From assembly GCA_905221615.1 (NCBI GenBank), contig CAJNDT010001890.1, positions 612,602-676,601 of the forward strand: 64,000 bases of DNA. The letters run 5' to 3'. Position 1 is the first letter of the stretch. Every line of letters begins with the position of its first letter. Below, piece after piece: positions 39,838 to 49,712 of this stretch. This stretch comes from Symbiodinium sp. CCMP2592 (lineage: Eukaryota > Sar > Dinophyceae > Suessiales > Symbiodiniaceae). Position numbers and translations under genes: made by a program. The notes beneath the pieces are model-generated. The model saw only the letters and a program-made list of their open reading frames with translations, had not been told where the DNA came from and searched no databases.

Positions 39838-39960
39838 TAGGATTTAGGGGTTTAGGGGTTTAGGGTTGACGGGTTTCGGGGTTAGGGTTTAGCGTTTAGG
39901 GTTTTAGGGTTTAGGCTTAAGGGTTTAGGGGTTTAGGGTTAAGGGCTTAGGGTCTACAAC
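39838..39960. repeat. Telomere-like TTTAGGG region
   Basis: GGTTTAGGG, GGGTTTCGGGG and CTTAAGGG variants. Confidence 0.75.
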
Positions 39961-39969
39961 GCATACTCT

Positions 39970-40395
39970 AGGGGCCAAAATACTCATAATAGAAGTTTCC
40001 GTGATGTTATACTGTAATTTCCATGGGGCCCCCTTTTAAAGGGACTATAGTGCGAACTTTTCAGAGACTTGTTCTGCGGAAGGGTACATTGCTCAGGGGT
40101 CCTTTTAGTCAGCATCGGTCTCAGCCTCGTCCATGTATCCAGCCGTTTGTGCCCGAGCTGTCTGGGATAGCTGCTGCATTAGATACTGTACCATGGACAC
40201 CATGCAAGTAGTCTGATCCGGATATGGGACCAGATCCTTACTCCACAGGGCCCTACTCGAGGGAACCACTCATGCACAATAGTAAAATCCAGAGCCTGAA
40301 TGTCGTTTTAGGACCGACAGCACAGATTGTCAGGCTAACGGAGTCCATGTTTTCTAAATCCCCCTCAACCCTCAACCCTGATTTCTAAACCCGAA
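39970..40395. other. Unique DNA, no confident gene
   Basis: A 62-codon plus frame at 40023-40211 has no recognisable feature. Decayed CCCTCAACCC words occur after 40360. Confidence 0.4.
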
Positions 40396-40399
40396 CTTA

Positions 40400-40498
40400 C
40401 TCCCTCAATCAGCCACAGAAATAAAAGGTAAAACTTTCCGATTCCTACTAGGCTCTAAGAACCCAAAAAGTTTGAAAGGTTGGCTATTGGGGATCTAA
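40400..40498. repeat. Dispersed repeat family Q
   Basis: ACTCCCTCAATCAGCCACAG to GGCTATTGGGGATCT, with AACTTTCCGATTCCTACTAG inside. Confidence 0.75.
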
Positions 40499-40759
40499 GC
40501 TAAACCCTAAGCCCTGATTTCAAGATTGGCTCAAGAATTGACATGGCTCGCCTTATCCACCGCGACGCTGCGCCACACCTGAGTCGACATCTCGGCACGA
40601 CTCCACCGGTCATGGACGTGGTTTAGGGCTTACGGTTTTGGGCTTAGGGACGTTTCGGTTTAGGACTTGTGGGCCTTAGTTCTTGAGCTTCAAGCTTTTA
40701 GGATTTTAGGGTTCTCAGATGAGCTGAGCGGCAGGGCTCCGTTTTCTACGAAACCCTCA

Positions 40760-41030
40760 ACCAAATCCTAAACCCTGTACCCTCAACCGGATAACTGAAA
40801 CCCTAATGCCATGCCTGTGAGAGCAATCCAACATCCTGGTCCTAGATCCACCACCCTAACGACTGAAACCCCAAATGTCGTACCTGTGTATAGAACCCCG
40901 CCGCGTGGATCCCAGCGCGTTGCCTGGTAGCTCTCGGAGCCCTCGTCCCATGGACCCATTCCAGCGCGCGAAATGTTCCCTGGGATTCGCCTGGCTTCCG
41001 TTTGGAGTCTTGGGTACGGGGAGTTCGTAC
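40760..41030. other. Low-repeat DNA, several overlapping frames
   Basis: Three minus frames and one plus frame of 70-100 codons overlap between 40783 and 41132. The overlap argues against choosing one, and no domain is seen. Confidence 0.35.
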
Positions 41031-41075
41031 ATGAGAGTTTCCGAAAATAGGGGACCTTTCGGAAACCCCCACATT
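41030..41075. mobile_element. Internally deleted F element
   Basis: GAGAGTTTCCGAAAATAGGG runs straight into CCTTTCGGAAACCCCCACAT. Almost all the interior is missing. Confidence 0.7.
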
Positions 41076-41112
41076 GAGGAAGCTCAGACAACTTCGAGGT
41101 CAGCCCCTAAAT

Positions 41113-41330
41113 CCGGCGACCCCACACCCTAAACCCTATACCCTAAACCCTAAAGTGAACTCCAGAAAGTTGGAATATGGTTTCAGGGTAGGATACCTTA
41201 TAATTACCATAAAGGGTGTTTAGGATAATCACAGTTAATCACATTCCAACTTTCTGGCTTTTACTTTATACCCTAAACCCTATACCCTGAACCCTACAAC
41301 CTAAACTCTATACCCTAAACCCGGCGACCC
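41113..41330. repeat. CCCTAAA array with 10 bp duplication and nested B
   Basis: CCGGCGACCC at 41113-41122 and 41321-41330 (AAA-Y extended to 13 of 14 matches) flank CCCTAAACCCTATACC text. A complete B element at 41158-41266 interrupts the array. Confidence 0.75.
41158..41266. mobile_element. Family B element inside a telomere-like array
   Basis: ACTCCAGAAAGTTGGAATAT at the left and ACATTCCAACTTTCTGGCTT at the right. Confidence 0.85.
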
Positions 41331-41535
41331 GAAAGCCCGACGCTCTAAATGCACACAAACCCCCAGGCGCTGAAAACTTAATGTTGGCCTTAAGCCACTT
41401 AGACTGGGACTTGGTCTAAGGGCTAATGCTGGCTTAAGGATAGAGGGCCAGCTATAGTGCTGTGCTCATACAACAGAAGCCGCAAAATTGGAACACCTCC
41501 TGCCCTTAAGGTCATAAAGCTAATAATAAGTAATC

Positions 41536-41829
41536 CTAACGCATTGGGGTGGAGGCGGTTTGCGGAGGGTTGGCAAGTTTAGACTGTTGAGAAGAGGTCA
41601 AACATTCTCGTGTCTGAATTCTCAACTCCGAAAATCCTACCGGAATCTGCAGGACCGTAAACACCCATTCAAAGATCTGCGTGTTACGCATATGTGAGGA
41701 CTTGGCGAGTCTGCGGCATGAATGCCCGGACCATGAAGATTGATGCTCGTCATCCCTCGATCTATTCAAACTCTTCCGGATACACTGTACTCCGTGCCAG
41801 GTAGACAGGAAGGGTAGGACGTCGTTCAC
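41536..41829 (-). CDS. Exon-like open frame, unknown product
   Basis: A 97-codon minus frame in non-repeat DNA with protein-like composition (for example NTQIFEWVFTVLQIPVGFSE). The bases before 41536 resemble a decayed B element (AGAAGCCGCAAAATTGGAAC at 41473), so it may abut an intronic repeat. No domain recognised. Confidence 0.28.
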   Translation of the reverse strand: MNDVLPFLSTWHGVQCIRKSLNRSRDDEHQSSWSGHSCRRLAKSSHMRNTQIFEWVFTVLQIPVGFSELRIQTRECLTSSQQSKLANPPQTASTPMR

Positions 41830-42183
41830 CGGAGTGGAGCCTCTCAGGTGGCAAGAGATTCGGGGTTCGGGGACAGGGCTTAGGGATTTAGGGGTTTAGG
41901 GATTTAGCGGTCTAGGGACTAGGGTTTAGGATTTAGGGATTTAGGGTTTAGGGGTTTTGGTTTAGGGTTCAAAAGAGGTCTTATAAGGGCTCCACTAAAG
42001 GTCGTTGAAGGCTTTTGGGGTTGGGAGGTTCGTTTTGAGCACCCTTTTTTTCCAGCAGCTGGCAGGTTGTGAGCTTTAAGGTCTGGGGTTCGTGGTTTAG
42101 GGTTTAGGGTCAACCCCAAACCCTGACCCAAGACCCTGAACCCCAAGTTGACAAGCCCAATGAGGCCTCATGTAGTTATTATA

Positions 42184-42325
42184 GGATCCTTAAGGGAGGG
42201 TGGTTGAAGGGGGGAGGGTATAAGGAATCCTTGGGGGACTGTAAGGGAACCTTAGGGAGTACTAGGGAGAATTAGGGATCACTAGGCTATATACCCCCCT
42301 TGGACCCCCCTCCCTTAAGGATACT
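42184..42325. mobile_element. Family U inverted element
   Basis: GATCCTTAAGGGAGGGTGG at the left and CCCCCCTCCCTTAAGGAT at the right, with internal GGGAACCTTAGGGAG. Confidence 0.75.
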
Positions 42326-42439
42326 ACAAAGTTATGTGTTTATGCATCGCCAAACCCCCCCTTTGTTACATCCCTGAACCCACCGCATTTGTTGAGAGGT
42401 TTGGGGCTACAGGCACAGGTTAAACCAAGTATTAGACCT

Positions 42440-42780
42440 TGAAACGCGAAAGTTCCTAACGCCGCAAAAAACCTGAACCGCCAAGGACCCTCAACACCAA
42501 ACTCGAAACTCCTATAGCCTTAAACCCCAAACCCTACAAGCTCCAAAAGCCTTAAACCCAAAGCTCTATTTACACCGCCAAAACCTTAAACTCCACATAT
42601 TCAACTCCTCAAACTCCTCGAACTTAAGATCCCGAGCCCTACACCCTAAACTCCGCGACCTAAACCCCAAACTCCCGATGTCTGAAACCGCAAACCCCTG
42701 AATGTTTCAATCCGAAACCCTATAGTATAGGGGCCTAAATAAGTACCTTATCATGATTATGGTATAGTATACCCCCGAGC
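42440..42780. repeat. Decayed CCTAAACC text ending in an S fragment
   Basis: CCTTAAACCCCAAACCC-like words to 42720, then TATAGGGGCCTAAATAAGTA with the S word ATGGTATAGTATACCCCC. Confidence 0.5.
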
Positions 42781-42923
42781 CCCTTCATACTTACAAGTGG
42801 TATGGCCCCTACATAACACCGAGGAGCCTCCAGCGCCGCAGGTCTGGTTTCGCAAGATCAAGCCTCGGAGGGATTGAGGGTTCGGGCTCCGTTTGCAGAC
42901 TCCTCCAGGGTTTACAGGGTAAT

Positions 42924-43025
42924 TACAGTAGAAGCCAGAAAATTGGAATATCATTATCGTAACCCCTTTAAGGTAAATTATAGGGGATCCTACCATTAAT
43001 CCATGTTCCAACTTTCTGGAGTTCC
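42924..43025. mobile_element. Family B miniature inverted element
   Basis: TACAGTAGAAGCCAGAAAAT at the left and TGTTCCAACTTTCTGGAGTT at the right. The interior nearly equals the copy at 14103. Confidence 0.85.
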
Positions 43026-43049
43026 CCTAAAGGAAGCTAGGGACCCTAT

Positions 43050-43130
43050 CCCAGACCCCGGGGAGGATCTAGAAAGTAGATCCCCTAATTTGGCGAAATA
43101 TACTACTAAGGGTATTATTTTAGGAACCCA
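43050..43130. mobile_element. Truncated family M element
   Basis: CCCAGACCCCGGGGAGGATC start. The right half is replaced by GGTTTGGGG text. Confidence 0.65.
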
Positions 43131-43249
43131 GTTTCGGCTTTGGGGGTTTGGGGTTTAGGAGTTTAAGGTTCAGGGTGCAGGGTTTAGAGCGACCGTTTGG
43201 TTTCAGAGGTCCCCAAACAGGAACCCTCCAGCACCCTAAACCCTAAACC

Positions 43250-43430
43250 CCGAGACCCTAAAACCCTATACCCTTTAAAGGAATCCTAGAGCACCCTATC
43301 ACGGGCTCCTTTAAAAGGCTTCCTAGAACTCTAATATAGGGGGCCTTAAGAATTAGAATAGGGCTCCTTTAAAGGGTTCCTATAAGGGGGGACTACGTAC
43401 AGGGATCTATAGTAAGTTTTCCTCATATCA
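43250..43430. repeat. T and S fragments
   Basis: CCTTTAAAGGAATCC, GGGCCTTAAGAATTAGAAT and GGGATCTATAG words. Confidence 0.5.
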
Positions 43431-43617
43431 GGGAAGCTTCTTTTTTAGTGTCGGGTTTATGGTCTTCGGGTTGAGGACTTTACGATTTGCGGTTTGGGTT
43501 TGGGGTTTCGGCTTTACTGTCTAAGGGTTCGGGACTTAAGGATTTGAGGTTAGGGTTTCCAGGTTGCTGGCTTAGGGTTAAAGGCTAGCCCTAGAAATAG
43601 ATAGGTTGAGGTGGACT

Positions 43618-43730
43618 TCTAGACCGAAGAGTAACCTAGGCATAAAAGGAGTGCCCCTTTTGGTTTAATCGGGTGTTTTAAGGGAGCCTAAACCCTAAAA
43701 CGGGAATAAGGGCCTACTCTGGGTCCTGGA
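43618..43730. mobile_element. Family J miniature inverted element
   Basis: CTAGACCGAAGAGTAACCTA at the left and GCCTACTCTGGGTCCTGG at the right. Confidence 0.85.
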
Positions 43731-44069
43731 CAAAAAACTAGTATTGAGGCCCCTAATATGAAGCCCTACTGTAGATCCCTTATGGAGCCCCTTATAGGAG
43801 GTTATAGTAACCCTTTCAAGGAGCCCTGGGGTTCAGATAGACTTCGCTGGAGCCGGGCTGAGCCGAGGGCGGATGCGATCCGTAAGGCGAAAGGCTGCCC
43901 CAAAGAGGGCAATGTCGAAGGGGACGCCTGCCTGGGTTTAGGGCTTTAGGCTTTAGGCTTTAGGGTTTAGGGATACAGGGCCTTTGTACTCCTTTAAAGG
44001 GATCTATAGGGGCTCCTCTAAAGGGGTCAAAAAGGGTTACTCTAAAGGATCTATAAGGGTACCCTTAAC

Positions 44070-44176
44070 CCCCAAATGTCCAAAGGACTCAACAAGGTAC
44101 TTTGGGATTAGGATACTAGTTATGTAGGTTAGGATTTTGGAGAGTATATGATGATTGGGTACTTGGACCCCGGGGG
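44070..44176. mobile_element. Family N inverted element
   Basis: CCCCAAATGTCCAAAGGACT at the left and GATTGGGTACTTGGACCCCG at the right. It shares GATACTAGTTATGTAGG with the copy at 54701. Confidence 0.65.
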
Positions 44177-44429
44177 TGGGGTTTCGGGGTTTGGGGCTTC
44201 GGGATCGGGGTTTCGGGCTTTGGGGCTTAAGGGTTCTGGGATTTAGGGTTAAGGCTTTAGGGTATAAGGATGTCGGGCTTTAGGGTTTAGGGTTATGGGT
44301 AGTTCTCGAAGTCTGGTCCGGTTTAGGGCTTTACCAGGGTTTAGGGGCTTAGCGGCCGTGCTATTTTGGGGCACCGAAAACGGGACCCTGATTTAGAGAA
44401 CCAAACGTATAAGTATAGAGGTCTGAGAA

Positions 44430-44530
44430 AGCACTGAAACCCTAAACCCTAAACCCGTAAACCCCTAAACCCTCAACCCTAAGCCCCTAAACCCGAAACC
44501 CCTAAACCCTAAACCCCCCAAACCCCTGAG
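44430..44530. repeat. CCCTAAA tract
   Basis: CCCTAAACCC mixed with CCCGAAACCCC and CCCTCAACCC variants. Confidence 0.8.
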
Positions 44531-44799
44531 CAATAAACAAGGAGCCGCGAGGAACAGTTCTAGCAATTTTTCAAGCAAGGAACCCTGAGGAATCGGATGA
44601 GCAACTCTTCAGGCTTCTCTACTAAGGGTCCAGGGCCTTGAAGGCTTCTAGGTGTTAGGGCTTAGGGTAGTATATACGGTTTCGGGTGTAGGTGTTGGTG
44701 TATGTGCAGTTGTGTAGCTGAGAGGAACTACCGACAGGAACGACCGGACGGGCGTAGCAAGAATCCTCAGAAAGCCTTTGCAGAGCCGTAAGATCCCAA

Positions 44800-44910
44800 A
44801 CCCCAAAAGAAGCTTAAACCCTAAACCCTAAACCCGCAAAAAAAAACTGAACCCTAAACCCTAAAAACCTGAAAAGAAGCCTAAACCCCAAACCCCCAAA
44901 AGGAAGCCAA
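44800..44910. repeat. CCCTAAA units with GAAGC spacers
   Basis: AAAAGAAGCTTAAACCC, AAAAGAAGCCTAAACCCC and AAAAGGAAGCC recur around CCCTAAACCCTAAA. Confidence 0.65.
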
Positions 44911-45093
44911 AACACCTAACCCTGCTCTGGCTTATGCCTCCTCCGTCGCAGCAGCAGCTCTCACCCCAAAGTCAAAACTCTGATTCCTAAGCCCAAAATG
45001 CCAAATACAGGGGGGCCTCCACACTCCTTTAAAGGGATCTATAGGGGCTCCTTTCAAGGGGTCTATAAGGGTGGGATATATAAGAATACTATA

Positions 45094-45184
45094 ATATAGG
45101 GGCCTTAATAATGAGAATAGGGTCTTGGGGCCCACTATGCTATACTCATGTTAAGGAACCCCGTCAATAGTATAGGTATTTACT
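45094..45184. mobile_element. Family S miniature inverted element
   Basis: ATATAGGGGCCTTAATAATG to AATAGTATAGGTATTTACT. The right terminal AAGGCCCCT is missing. Confidence 0.65.
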
Positions 45185-45333
45185 AAACGCAAGAGTAAAC
45201 TAGGAATAAAAACGGTGCCCTTTTTGGTTCCGGGGGGCTTCTACTGCAGGTCCTAGTTTATTCAGGCCCCGGTAATTCCCACAGTGTAGGGTCCTTAAGG
45301 TAATGCAGGATTTATATAGACCATCAACAGTAA
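45185..45333. repeat. Partial J followed by E right half
   Basis: CGCAAGAGTAAACTAGGAAT with ACGGTGCCCTTTTTGG (J), then GGTCCTTAAGGTAATGCAGG and ATTTATATAGACCATCAAC (E). Confidence 0.6.
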
Positions 45334-45459
45334 TATAGGTATTTATGAAAGCCCCTACATTGCACTCAAAAGGCCTGGACCCTCTTAGCCTGGGGCTTAG
45401 AGTCTGGGAGTCTCCCTTCTCGAAAAACCAGGCCGCAAAAACTTCGAAGTTCTTAAGAC

Positions 45460-45563
45460 GGGTGGTTGTCAAAATCGGGGTCCCTTTTTGGGTCCCTATT
45501 ATAGTACGGCACCTTTTTTGGGGGGGGTACCCGAAAAGGGACCATAATTTTGAAAACCACCCA
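45460..45563. mobile_element. Family G miniature inverted element
   Basis: GGGTGGTTGTCAAAATCGGG at the left and ACCATAATTTTGAAAACCAC at the right. Confidence 0.85.
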
Positions 45564-45757
45564 GATAGATCCAAACATAAGGCAGCAAATTCAACGTGCG
45601 CTGAAGCGATCCTACCAGCCGGTCAAAGAGCAACAAAACAACCCTCCAAACCACGAAATCGCTATGTAAGGGTTCGGGGTTCTTCGTGTCATAGGAGGAA
45701 TCCCTGGTGAGGTATCCGGCATCTGGCATGTCATAGAATTCGAGAAGATCGAGTGGA

Positions 45758-46102
45758 TTAATCCACCTTGAATCTGCTGGAGGCCAGTGCGTCGTGGTCG
45801 TCGTGCGTCGTGGTCGTCGACACAAACCATCCGAGGATTTCACTAGCCCAAGAGGGTTGTGAAATCACAACTTGTAGAGCGGAAGGTCGCAAAAGGTTGA
45901 GAGCGTGCTCCATGCAAGGTACGAAGTTGCGCGTAGCAAATCGCGGCACAATAGTAACGCCAAGTCTTTGAATCCATGGCGCATGCAATGCAGCGAAGTA
46001 GATATCGGCATCGGTTGTGCGTGACAAATCAAACGATGCGAAGACATTGATAGCTCGCGGTTGTGAGGTTCGAATCCGCATAGTTGTTCCCAGAGCCTCC
46101 AA
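45758..46102 (-). CDS. Exon-like open frame, unknown product
   Basis: A 114-codon minus frame in unique DNA with globular-protein composition: INVFASFDLSRTTDADIYFA, then a Trp-containing segment (HAPWIQRLGVTIVPRFATRN) and SQPSWASEILGWFVSTTT. Frames in other registers are shorter. Its upstream end (46087-46102) runs into a decayed H element and its downstream side approaches a G element, so the true exon is probably shorter and flanked by repeat-bearing introns. No domain recognised. Confidence 0.38.
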   Translation of the reverse strand: MEALGTTMRIRTSQPRAINVFASFDLSRTTDADIYFAALHAPWIQRLGVTIVPRFATRNFVPCMEHALNLLRPSALQVVISQPSWASEILGWFVSTTTTHDDHDALASSRFKVD

Positions 46103-46190
46103 TATCCCTTAATTCAGGAATATGCCTTACTTATAGTAGGATCCCCTCATATGTTTTAAAGTACAGTCCTCAGTTATGGGTTCAATCCAA
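46087..46190. mobile_element. Diverged family H element
   Basis: TTCCCAGAGCCTCCAATATC and AATTCAGGAATATGCCTTA are H text. The right arm is barely recognisable. Confidence 0.55.
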
Positions 46191-46248
46191 AGCCAAGCAA
46201 TCGACCGACAAGTCTCGCCCCCCAGATCTTCCACAGTCCTTTAATTAA

Positions 46249-46362
46249 GGAACCCCGGAGACTTGAATGTCCCTTAATTGAGGAATATATCTTAAATCAT
46301 ATAAGGGATCCTACTATAATTTTAAGGTATATTCCTTAATCACGGGGTATTGGAGTCTCTGG
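46249..46362. mobile_element. Family H element (nested)
   Basis: CCCCGGAGACTTGAATGTCC at the left (altered) and GGGTATTGGAGTCTCTGGGA at the right. Confidence 0.75.
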
Positions 46363-46363
46363 G

Positions 46364-46485
46364 AACTAGGTTCCTGAGTAGCCCCTTTGTAACAAGGGTG
46401 CCCTTTTTCCTACTATTCTGTTTTAATCCAGGGACCTAAAACAAAAAGGGCATAAGGGTACTAATTACTCAGGAACCTAGGGAAT
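46364..46485. mobile_element. K inverted element, J-related (nested)
   Basis: CTAGGTTCCTGAGTAGCCCC at the left and ATTACTCAGGAACCTAGG at the right, with the J-like AAGGGTGCCCTTTTT core. Confidence 0.75.
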
Positions 46486-46950
46486 AGACCTGCAGTCATA
46501 CCAGGGATCCTACGGCATTTTGTGAACTAGGGATACTGGAAGATCTGGGCTCTGGCAAAGATCTTGGGATCTGACCAGAGCGTAGGTGGTGCTTCCGACG
46601 TTTGGCCCCACCACGTGCTGAGCAGGGAGGCGCACACTTTGCCATTGGTTCTACCAGAATGGCTTTAAATTTCAAGCTTTAGGAATGCGGGTTCAGGTCC
46701 TTGCCACTGAGTAGTACACTTTCTGCTGATCTCACCATTCAGAGAGATATCTCTAGCTACAGCAAAGCCAGAGAAGGCCACTAGGAAGGGCTGTGCGCAC
46801 CCTGCCTAATCCGTGGTTCATTCACCCTAAACCCTCTACATCCCTACACCTTAAACCCTAGAATTTATACCCAAAGCCCTGAACCCCAAAAGAAGACTCC
46901 ACCCTCTAAACCGCTAGACCCTAACCCCAGACCCTGAACGCTCGACCTTA

Positions 46951-47041
46951 ACCCTAAGGCTCTAAGGACTTATATTTTAAGGCTTTTAGGCCTGCAGACC
47001 ATATTATAGAAGGCTTTTGGGCCATTTTGAGCCCTAGGGTA
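46951..47041. mobile_element. Family O element
   Basis: CCCTAAGGCTCTAAGGACTT at the left and CCATTTTGAGCCCTAGGG at the right. Internally GGCTTTTAGGCC and GGCTTTTGGGCC repeat directly. Confidence 0.75.
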
Positions 47042-47204
47042 AGCGCCGAGTACCACAAGGCTACGCCTGTGACCTTCGGCCGGCTGTGGTTGCTTGGCCC
47101 TGCAATTTCCTTCTTCTTCTGGGACTTAATAATTCGACCACGCCTTCGAATTATATAATATTGTAATTATTCCAATATGGAGCCCCGAAACGGTATTGGT
47201 AATC

Positions 47205-47311
47205 CCCAAAGGTCCAAGTATCTGATAAGCATATACTCTCAAAAATCCTGACCTACATAGGTACTATCCTAAAACCGAGTACCTAATTATTGGGTCCTTT
47301 GGACCCTTGGC
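47205..47311. mobile_element. Family N inverted element
   Basis: CCCCAAAGGTCCAAGTATCT at the left and ATTGGGTCCTTTGGACCCTT at the right. Confidence 0.65.
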
Positions 47312-47339
47312 GCTTCTTCTGTCATCGCAACGAGTCATT

Positions 47340-47695
47340 AGCGGAAGAGTTGTTTAATCTTTTGTTGTTAAAGACCTTTTGCTTTTTGACGCCTCTTTGT
47401 TAAACCAAACAGTGGCGGCAATCGTTAGAATAAGGTGCTGCGGCAAAGTTGACGACAAATACAAGCAGGCTTCTAGTAGTGTTGCCATTACTACTGCGAT
47501 TAGCATTGCTACTAGTAACAGTACTATAACTCTTCTAATTATTGTTGCCAACATTTTTGTTGTTGTTATTCATTACTATCGTATTCGTGGTTATTACGAA
47601 CAAAACCATTACTGTGATTGCTATATTTGTTGCGCTGTTGTCGGCAGTCTTCCTAGAAAAACCCAGAATGCAGTACGGTTGATAACATAAATCTA
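47340..47695. other. Low-complexity ATT/GTT/ACT DNA
   Basis: Triplet-biased text (GTTGTTGTTATT, ATTACTACTGCG) carrying a 103-codon plus frame (47379-47690). The triplet bias makes it open by composition, so it is not called as a gene. Confidence 0.45.
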
Positions 47696-47714
47696 TTAAT
47701 GACGCTAGACTATA

Positions 47715-47950
47715 GGAACTATGGTATTTTCCTTACTATGGGGTAATTAGTGCAGGATTTACATCCCTCAACCCTAAACCCTCCCTTAAAGGAACCCCTT
47801 CAAGGTATCCTTACAGATCCCTGTAAAGGAAGGATTTATATCATCAACCGCAGGACTCTCTACAGAACCCTTTAAAGGAAACTCTTAAAGGTACCCTTAT
47901 AGATCCCTTTAAACGGAACCCTAGGATTTATATCCCTAAACCGTAGTAGA
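47715..47950. repeat. E fragments and T units
   Basis: GGTAATTAGTGCAGGATTTA at 47742 and ATTTATATCATCAACCG at 47832 are E right ends. TAGATCCCTTTAAACGG is T. Confidence 0.5.
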
Positions 47951-48550
47951 CGCTCAGGCGGAGGCCAGCCGCCCGGCTTTAAACTCGTAGTCTTCGGTGA
48001 CGTCGCACTGCTTGCCGACCTCGTCATCAAGGGATGGTAGGTGATTGTGGGGTAAACCCAGCCATCTACAGCCAAGAATGCTAAAAAGTTTTATTCGTAG
48101 TGTTTGCTTCCATCTTCATACTTCTCTATCCGGCTTCGGCGGTTGTCATTTTTTCATCAACAAACTAACTGCATGCTTCGGATCTAGGTGGCTTTAGGGT
48201 TCTGCGGTTTTAGGGTTTAGGCTTCGGGCTTCAAGGTTTAGGATTTAGGGTTGAGGGCTGCGTCGGAATGCATCCTGAAGGCTCTATAGGTTTCAGGGTT
48301 TAGGCGGCAGTCGTCAACAAAGATGATGAGCTCCGGCAAGTTCAGACTCTCAGGCCAACCCATCAAGTCCCCCGAGCCCGCATATGAGCTCCGGATTTGG
48401 GGGTGAGGCATTTAGGGTTTAGGGTTTAGGGATCAAAGCCTTATAAGCCCTAAATCCGACAAGCCCGGAGAGTGCTTACCGAGGGCCACTCGTTGCCGAT
48501 GCAGTAGCAAACGATGAACCTCCGACTTCGGGTTGGAGGGTTCTTGCGTA
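47950..48550. other. Low-repeat DNA with a few TTTAGGG words
   Basis: Two near-perfect heptamers at 48413-48430 and decayed GGGTTTAGG at 48190-48300. No convincing frame. Confidence 0.4.
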
Positions 48551-48555
48551 GGAGC

Positions 48556-48650
48556 TACCTGGACCCTAAAGAGCCTAGAGTTTTAGGGTTCCCTATGATT
48601 TCTTATTAATTAACAATCCTTAGACAGGTAGGTTAATTCAGGGTCCAGGT
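48556..48650. mobile_element. Miniature inverted element, single copy
   Basis: TACCTGGACCCTAAAGAGCC at the left and TTAATTCAGGGTCCAGGT at the right. Confidence 0.65.
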
Positions 48651-48659
48651 GGGGGTCTT

Positions 48660-49000
48660 AAGGAGGGTCTTAGGGTCTAAGGTTTCTCTGTAGGGTTTGC
48701 GAGGGTTGCATTCTATCTGTTACTTGTTTCATGGTTCCTCTGTGGTTCTTTTTGCGGGTCCCTTTTTGGCTTGTTTGACAGTCTCCTTGACGCGATCTTT
48801 AGGGTTGTGCAAGTCAGCTGGCTTTCGGGTTGAAAACTTAGCCCATACCTGACCAAGGCTCAACCCACTCCGCTCTCTGGAAACTCCTCCCCTATACCCC
48901 TAAGAAAAGGAACATACCGCAGATTATATGCGCCTTAGCTTTGTAGGGCTCCGCAGTATGCTTTCCTAATACAAGTCTTTAGCACATTGCATTATTCAGG
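48660..49000. other. Unique DNA, nothing recognised
   Basis: No frame over about 60 codons and no repeat text beyond isolated AGGGTTTGCG words. Confidence 0.4.
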
Positions 49001-49007
49001 GTGCAGG

Positions 49008-49107
49008 TACCCAGAGACTCCAATATCCCTTCATTAATTAGATAAGGAATTCTACTATAATTTAAGGTATATTCCTTAATTAAGGGATTCATTGGAGTCT
49101 CTGGGTA
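49008..49107. mobile_element. Family H miniature inverted element
   Basis: TACCCAGAGACTCCAATATC at the left and ATTGGAGTCTCTGGGTA at the right. TA-bounded, with a shortened interior. Confidence 0.85.
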
Positions 49108-49167
49108 TACCTTAAGGCGAAGTGGGCTCTCTGCGTTGTCTGCACATCATCCTTTCATGGCGTCCAA

Positions 49168-49339
49168 CTTGAGAGTGCAATGCTTAGGGTTTAGGGTCTA
49201 GCGTTGCTTAGGGTTTAGGGTTAAGGGTGTGGGGCCGGGTCTAGGGTTTAAGGTCCAGGGTTTAGGGTTTATGGTTCAGGGTTTAGGGTCTAGGGTTCAG
49301 GGTCTAGGGTTCAGGGTTTGGAATCTTGAGAGTGCAATG
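49168..49339. repeat. TTTAGGG array with 15 bp flanking duplication
   Basis: CTTGAGAGTGCAATG at 49168-49182 and again at 49325-49339. The 142 bp between are TTTAGGG, TCTAGGG and TTCAGGG units. Confidence 0.85.
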
Positions 49340-49593
49340 TTTTGGATTTCGGGTTGGTTAGGGTAAACCCTGAATCCAAAGCAACAGCCAGTGGAAGGCT
49401 TGGCACCAAGAATAGAGTTCGGCGTGGGGTGTAGGTTTATGGAGTTTGAGGGCTTTTAAAGATGTCTGTGTGTTTAAGTTGCCCTCTAAGCCCTAAACCC
49501 TAAACCGAAGTTGCCTTGCTAGTTTCAGGCTTTTGGCTTTGAGGGCCTCAGCGTGAAGCCCGGCAGAGTAAAGCAGCCCGAAGTCAGAAATCC

Positions 49594-49712
49594 TACTTGG
49601 AGGCCCAGGGGGCTTAGTAAGTAGGTTATAAGCAGGGTTATACATGGGGTAACTCCATTTAGGGTACTTATAACCCTACATATACTTACTAGGTCCCCTG
49701 GGCCTCTAAGTA
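49594..49712. mobile_element. Family D miniature inverted element
   Basis: TACTTGGAGGCCCAGGGGGC at the left and CCCCTGGGCCTCTAAGTA at the right. Confidence 0.85.

Larger units (their letters stand above)
46221..46549. mobile_element. Nested composite: H-like outer element containing H and K
   Basis: Outer arms CCCAGATCTTCCACAGTCCT (46221) and GGATACTGGAAGATCTGGGC (46531-46550) enclose a complete H (46249-46362) and a J-like K element (46364-46485). Confidence 0.65.

Noticed and set aside
46048..46092. tRNA-like T-arm (GAGGTTCGAATCCGC)
   Set aside because: The GGTTCGAATCC word matches a tRNA B box, but no A box, anticodon stem or acceptor stem can be paired around it, and it falls inside a protein-like frame.
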